A stretch of 17,563 nucleotides of DNA from Chloroflexota bacterium (GTDB lineage Bacteria; Chloroflexota; Dormibacteria; Dormibacterales; Dormibacteraceae): contig VBJR01000021.1 of assembly GCA_005880175.1 (NCBI GenBank), positions 1 to 17,563 on the forward strand, in the 5' to 3' direction. The notes beneath the pieces were generated by a model. It had not been told where the DNA came from. It searched no databases and saw only the letters and a list, made by a program, of their open reading frames with translations. Both the position numbers and the translations under genes were made by a program. Within the stretch, counting starts at the first letter, position 1; each line of letters starts with the position of its first letter. Shown here piece after piece: positions 14,675 to 17,563 of this stretch.

Positions 14675-15232
14675 ATGAGTGGGATAGCTCATGACCTCGA
14701 CTCCAACTTGGAGTTCGAGGAAACGTACCTGCGATACAAATTACAGATCTATCGGACGATCCGCGGCATCGTCCTCGACTCCGCGGCGGCCGAGGACCTG
14801 ACCCAGGAGACGTTCGAGAAGGCGTTCCGGTACCAGCGGGAGCGCGGGGACGTGGAGTCGGTGGGCGCGTGGCTGCACCGCATCGCGGTGAACGCCGCGA
14901 TCTCCCATCTCCGGCGCCAGAACCTGGCCCGGCTCCTTCCGCTGCGTCTCTTCCTGGGCACCGGGCCGACCGGCTTCGAGCGCGTCGAGGCACGCACGCT
15001 CGTCACCCGGGCGCTGGCGTCCCTCAGCCCGAAGCTGCGCGTCGCGGTCGTCCTGCACTTCTACGCGGGCATGACCCGGGACGAGATCGCCAAGACCCTG
15101 GGCATCCCGCCCGGCACCGTAGCCTCCCGGCTGGGAGCGGCATTGGAGAGCATGAGACGAACCCTCGCTGAAACCGATCAGAAGGACGCCGCCGAGCGTC
15201 TCAAGAACAGTGCGAGCCAGAGTGCGAGCTGA
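14675..15232 (+). CDS. ECF-type RNA polymerase sigma factor (sigma-70 family, group 4)
   Basis: A 185-residue sigma factor with only regions 2 and 4. Region 2 spans about 15-82: AEDLTQETFEKAFRY (39-53) contains the core-binding/-10 recognition helix, and VGAWLHRIAVNAAISHLRRQ (63-82) follows. A linker of about 25 residues precedes region 4 (about 110-163), with LSPKLRVAVVLHFYAGMTRDEIAKTLG and the recognition helix PPGTVASRLGAALESMRR. GAGG/GGGGG purines precede the ATG. The gene directly downstream encodes a single-pass membrane protein whose start overlaps the sigma stop, the arrangement usual for a sigma/anti-sigma pair. It is divergent from the sortase operon, which is a plausible target, though no consensus ECF promoter was identified there. 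Confidence 0.92.
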   Translation: MSGIAHDLDSNLEFEETYLRYKLQIYRTIRGIVLDSAAAEDLTQETFEKAFRYQRERGDVESVGAWLHRIAVNAAISHLRRQNLARLLPLRLFLGTGPTGFERVEARTLVTRALASLSPKLRVAVVLHFYAGMTRDEIAKTLGIPPGTVASRLGAALESMRRTLAETDQKDAAERLKNSASQSAS

Positions 15233-15845
15233 CAGCCACCCCCCGCACCCGGAGTTCCCGTGGGCCAACGTCATCCGGATGGAGATGGAGACCTGGCGGC
15301 CCGAGCGCCTGCCGCCGCGGTTCGCGCCGAGGCCGCGACGCCGCGCGGTCGGCGCCCCCCGGCCGGCGTGGTCTCTCGCGGGCGTGGGCATCGGCGTCCT
15401 GCTGCTCGTCGGCGTCGGGTTCGCGCGGCCAGCGGGGGTGTCGTCGGCCGTCGAGTACGTGACCAGCACGGCCACCCGCCTCACGGCCCCACCGGCGACC
15501 CCGGCGACGCCCGCCCCCACGACGACGGCGCGGGCCGCCGCGCCGGTGACCGCCGCGACGGCGCTGCCGCAGCAGCGGACGACGGCCGCGCCAGTGCCGA
15601 TGCCCACGCCGGCGGCGACCCCGACCGGCGAGCCGTCGCCTACGGCCGAGCCGACGCCGGGTGCGGAGCCGACGCCGGGTACGGAGCCGAGCGGGCCCCT
15701 GCAGCAGGTGCTGCCGCCGCCGCCGACCGCGGAGCCGAGTACCAGGTCGCCTTCCACGGCGACCTGGTACGTCTCGGCCCGGTACGGCCCGGGCACCAGC
15801 TCGACCGGGTACGTCCGGACCCGCGTCCGCGCCGGGTCGAAGTAG
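15210..15845 (+). CDS. Single-pass membrane protein with Pro/Thr-rich extracytoplasmic tail; C-terminus doubtful
   Basis: Hypothetical protein, 211 residues from GTG 15210; GTG 15222 is also possible. Either start overlaps the sigma gene end. It has a short cytoplasmic N-part rich in Arg/Pro (about 1-52), one transmembrane helix (AWSLAGVGIGVLLLVGVGFA, about 53-72), then a Pro/Thr/Ala-rich tail with EPTPG(A/T) repeats, likely crossing the cell wall. The N-part lacks a recognisable zinc-binding anti-sigma motif (HxxxCxxC), so an anti-sigma role rests on position alone. The last 45 or so residues, from about 15737 on, are read antisense through the conserved end of the Rieske gene and are unlikely to be genuine. 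The true C-terminus was probably lost at a junction near 15735. No similarity to a known family is recognised. Confidence 0.6.
   Translation: MRARVRADSHPPHPEFPWANVIRMEMETWRPERLPPRFAPRPRRRAVGAPRPAWSLAGVGIGVLLLVGVGFARPAGVSSAVEYVTSTATRLTAPPATPATPAPTTTARAAAPVTAATALPQQRTTAAPVPMPTPAATPTGEPSPTAEPTPGAEPTPGTEPSGPLQQVLPPPPTAEPSTRSPSTATWYVSARYGPGTSSTGYVRTRVRAGSK
15648..15683 (+). repeat. Two 18-base tandem repeats encoding EPTPG(A/T)
   Basis: GAGCCGACGCCGGGTGCG (15648-15665) and GAGCCGACGCCGGGTACG (15666-15683) differ at one base and are followed by a partial third unit. They encode EPTPGA/EPTPGT in the extracytoplasmic tail of the membrane protein. Such units commonly vary in number by slippage and act as flexible spacers. 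Confidence 0.75.
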
Positions 15846-16117
15846 GACTGCCCGGTCCGCACGTCGAACTCCCAGCCGTGCCACGGGCAGTGCAGGATCT
15901 CGCCCCGGCGCACGTAGCGGTACTCGCCGGGCGCGCCGGGCACGGCGAACCCGCTCAGCACGCCCTGGCAGAGCGGGCCGCCCTGGTGCGGGCACGCGTT
16001 GCGGAGCGCGAAGAACTCCCCGGCCACGTTGAACACGCCGATCGAACGGCCCTCGAGCGTCACGATCCGGCGCCGGCCGGGCGGGATCTCGGCGGCCGGA
16101 GCGACGACGTGCTTCAC
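15737..16117 (-). CDS. Rieske-type [2Fe-2S] protein, 3' end lost or fused
   Basis: Small Rieske ferredoxin-like electron carrier. It starts at GTG 16117, overlapping the upstream amidohydrolase stop by four bases. The cluster ligands are visible: CPH (Cys42, His44) in NACPHQGGPLC and CPWH (Cys77, His80) in HCPWHGWEFDVRTG. There are 32 residues between the two ligand motifs, longer than in classical Rieske proteins. The conserved fold ends around YQVAVEGDLVL (residues 117-127), the 3' boundary given here. The frame then runs open for about 330 further codons, antisense to the membrane-protein and sigma genes, giving Gly/Val/Arg-rich sequence that is clearly not protein-like. A natural stop is therefore missing. 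It probably passes electrons to, or forms a complex with, the products of the two amidohydrolase genes, but the reaction is unknown. Confidence 0.8.
15739..15770. repeat. Perfect 13-bp inverted repeat with 6-base loop
   Basis: GTACCAGGTCGCC (15739-15751), loop TTCCAC, then GGCGACCTGGTAC (15758-15770). On the minus strand it encodes the last beta-hairpin of the Rieske protein (TYQVAVEGDLV). It is one of the strongest hairpins in the window and lies at the convergent end of the membrane-protein and Rieske genes. It could act as a two-way transcription stop, though no T-run follows, or it may be the structure at which adjoining DNA was lost. Confidence 0.6.
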
Positions 16118-17196
16118 GCGGGAGCGGGCAGCCCGTACAGCGCTCGCGCGTTGTCCGCGTAGACGCGCTCCCGCAGGCCGGCCGGCAGCGGCGCCGGGAA
16201 CGCGCGGGCGGGGTCGTCGTAGTCCCAGTGCGGGTAGTCGGTCGCAAACAGCAGCCGGTCCCGCCCGATGTGCTCGAAGACCCGCAGCAGCTGCTCGGGC
16301 CGCTCCGGCTCCTCGACGGGCTGGGTGGTCAGCCAGACGTGCTCACGCAGGTACTCGGAGGGCCGGCGGCGCAGCTCGGGGACCTCGTCATGGAGCTCGT
16401 CGAACAGGCGGTCCATGCGCCAGGCCAGCGCCGGCAGCCAGGCCACCCCGCCCTCGATGCAGACGACGCGCAGGCCCGGGAAGCGCTCGAACGCGCCCTC
16501 GAACACCAGCGACACCAGCTGCGCCTGGAACGCCATCGCCATCCCGGTGTGGTCCTCGAGATAGAACGACGGCCAGCCGGAGGACGAGATCGGATGGCCC
16601 GCGTAGCCGCCGAAGTGGATGCCCAGCGGCAGCCCATGCCGCTCGCACGCCTCGTGGATCGGCCAGTAGCGGCGCCTGCCCAGCGGCTCCAGCGTCCGCA
16701 CCAGCATCAGGGCCTGCACGAAACCGGTGAGGGGGGCGACGCGGTCGATCTCCGCCGCGCTGAGCTCGCCGTCGTCGTACGGCAGCACGATCGACGCCCG
16801 CAGCCGGGGCTCCGGCTCCAGCCACTCCGCCGCCTGCCAGTCGTTGACGGCCCGGCACAGCGCGGCGCCCAGCTCCGGGTCCACCTGGCCGGCGCCAGCG
16901 TGCAGGCAGTTGAGGATCCCGACGTCGACGCCGAGCGGATCCAGCAGCTGCTCGCGCAGGAACCGCAGGCTGGAGCCGGGCGGGCCGCCGTCGGGCGGCC
17001 AGGCGTCCACCCGGGCCGCCCCGGGCGTTGCCTTCGGATACGGGTAGCCCTGCGCCAGGCCGTGCCGGGTCCGGGCGCCGAAGCGCTCCAGGTGCCGGCG
17101 CCAGCGCTCGGGCAGGTACGGCCGCAGCCGCGCGTCCGACGCGGGCTGGTTGTGGATGTCGCAGTCGATCAGTCCGGTCGCGACGGCGGTGGCCAT
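16114..17196 (-). CDS. Amidohydrolase-2 family metal-dependent hydrolase/decarboxylase
   Basis: TIM-barrel metalloenzyme of the ACMSD/LigW-like amidohydrolase-2 family, 360 residues, complete. Metal- and substrate-site motifs are DCDIHN (Asp11, Asp13, His15), GIHFGGYAGH (His194), VVCIEGGVAWLPALAWRMD (Glu248) and ATDYPHWDYDDP (Asp320, His323). The C-terminal ADNARALYGL is typical. Family members hydrolyse or decarboxylate aromatic or cyclic acids. The ATG is four bases after the stop of an upstream paralogue, and the gene overlaps the Rieske gene by four bases, so all three form one minus-strand operon. Coupling to a Rieske protein hints at a redox step, which is atypical for a pure hydrolase. 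Substrate unknown. Confidence 0.9.
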   Translation of the reverse strand: MATAVATGLIDCDIHNQPASDARLRPYLPERWRRHLERFGARTRHGLAQGYPYPKATPGAARVDAWPPDGGPPGSSLRFLREQLLDPLGVDVGILNCLHAGAGQVDPELGAALCRAVNDWQAAEWLEPEPRLRASIVLPYDDGELSAAEIDRVAPLTGFVQALMLVRTLEPLGRRRYWPIHEACERHGLPLGIHFGGYAGHPISSSGWPSFYLEDHTGMAMAFQAQLVSLVFEGAFERFPGLRVVCIEGGVAWLPALAWRMDRLFDELHDEVPELRRRPSEYLREHVWLTTQPVEEPERPEQLLRVFEHIGRDRLLFATDYPHWDYDDPARAFPAPLPAGLRERVYADNARALYGLPAPA

Positions 17197-17200
17197 GCCT

Positions 17201-17563
17201 TCAGTCTCCCAGGCGCGGGTACGTCTGGCGAGCGTTGGCGTCGAAATCCACCTCCGGCAGCGGCCCGTCCCCGCCCGCCCGGAGCAGCATCGACGGCATG
17301 CCCTCGTGCGCCAGCACCTCGGCGAACGCGTCCGGCGGCGCGTCCACGGGCGGCACCGTCAGCCGCACCGAGCGCCTGATGAGCTCGGACGGCGGCCGGT
17401 CCACCCACGGCACCTCGCGCCGGACGCCCTTCCAGTTCTTGTCCAGGCGCCACGTCAGCGACGGCAGCCACGTGGCGCCCGAGCCGACCAGCACGAACCG
17501 CGCGCCGGCGTGACGGCCGAGCGCCCCCTCCAGGGCCAGGCTCGTGACCTGCGACTGGAACGC
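17201..17563 (-). CDS. Second amidohydrolase-2 family protein, C-terminal part only, metal-site motifs degenerate
   Basis: C-terminal 120 codons of a gene whose start lies beyond the right edge of the window. It aligns with the end of the neighbouring amidohydrolase: AFQSQVTSLALEGALGRH against AFQAQLVSLVFEGAFERF, and ATWLPSLTWRLDKNW against VAWLPALAWRMDRLF. The functional positions differ. CIEGG is LVGSG here, and the metal-binding ATDYPHWD segment is replaced by MLLRAGGDGPLPEVDFDANA, with about 20 residues fewer. It is probably a non-catalytic or differently active partner that pairs with its complete neighbour. The Met within FVLVGSG (GTG at 17494) is not the true start; the frame is open to the window edge. 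Confidence 0.85.
   Translation of the reverse strand, partial: AFQSQVTSLALEGALGRHAGARFVLVGSGATWLPSLTWRLDKNWKGVRREVPWVDRPPSELIRRSVRLTVPPVDAPPDAFAEVLAHEGMPSMLLRAGGDGPLPEVDFDANARQTYPRLGD

Noticed and set aside
14741..15736. Extension of the Rieske protein to 458 residues
   Set aside because: The extra 330 residues are low-complexity Gly/Val/Arg-rich antisense of the membrane-protein and sigma genes, with no domain.
1..17563. tRNA, rRNA, CRISPR array, transposase or phage attachment site
   Set aside because: No cloverleaf-like sequence, regular spaced repeats, transposase motifs or flanking duplications were seen on either strand by eye.

Overview
The window is very GC-rich (roughly 70 % or more), with tightly packed genes, GTG starts and 4-base stop/start overlaps. 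A class E-like sortase paired with an LAxTG substrate, an ECF sigma factor, F420/flavin luciferase-family and bifunctional aromatic-CoA monooxygenase genes, and paired amidohydrolase-2 genes with a Rieske protein all suggest a soil-type actinomycete (Actinomycetota, possibly a deep-branching class such as Thermoleophilia). This is inferred from gene content only. No rRNA, tRNA, CRISPR array or insertion sequence was seen.

Layout, left to right. (1) 30-1025 (+): a short-chain polyprenyl diphosphate synthase. (2) 1082-8993 (+): a catabolic cluster with the large subunit of a B12-dependent acyl-CoA mutase, an acyl-CoA dehydrogenase-like flavoprotein, a CaiB/BaiF (family III) CoA-transferase, hydantoinase A/B (HyuA intact, HyuB broken by two internal deletions), and the separate B12-binding small subunit of the mutase. 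The mutase subunits bracket the other four genes, so all six probably serve one pathway. A 179-base leader with nested inverted repeats lies between the mutase gene and the rest. (3) 9139-13087 (+): a CapA-fold protein, a luciferase-like monooxygenase and a flavin monooxygenase/OYE fusion whose OYE half looks degenerate and clipped, all overlapping by 4 bases. (4) 13080-14476 (-): a sortase and its apparent LAxTG substrate, co-transcribed and convergent with block 3. (5) 14675-15845 (+): an ECF sigma factor and an overlapping single-pass membrane protein, divergent from block 4. (6) 15737-17563 (-): two tandem amidohydrolases, the first in transcription order cut by the window edge and lacking metal-site motifs, and a Rieske [2Fe-2S] protein whose 3' end collides with the membrane protein gene.

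Block 2 reads as a route for an unknown carboxylic acid or lactam/ketone. HyuAB would perform ATP-dependent ring opening or carboxylation, CaiB would transfer CoA, the B12 mutase would rearrange the carbon skeleton, and the dehydrogenase-like enzyme would oxidise the acyl-CoA. The substrate cannot be read from the sequence. The mutase keeps the Tyr/Arg pair typical of methylmalonyl-CoA-type substrates but has lost a normally conserved active-site stretch, and the dehydrogenase lacks both usual catalytic Glu positions. The cluster may therefore act on something unusual.

A second theme is damage. Four places (about 7440, 8235, 13040 and 15735) show conserved proteins abruptly cut or frame-shifted, each next to a GC-rich inverted repeat. 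This could be real gene decay or sequencing/assembly loss at hairpins, and it should be settled before the biology of HyuB, the OYE domain, the Rieske protein or the membrane protein is interpreted.
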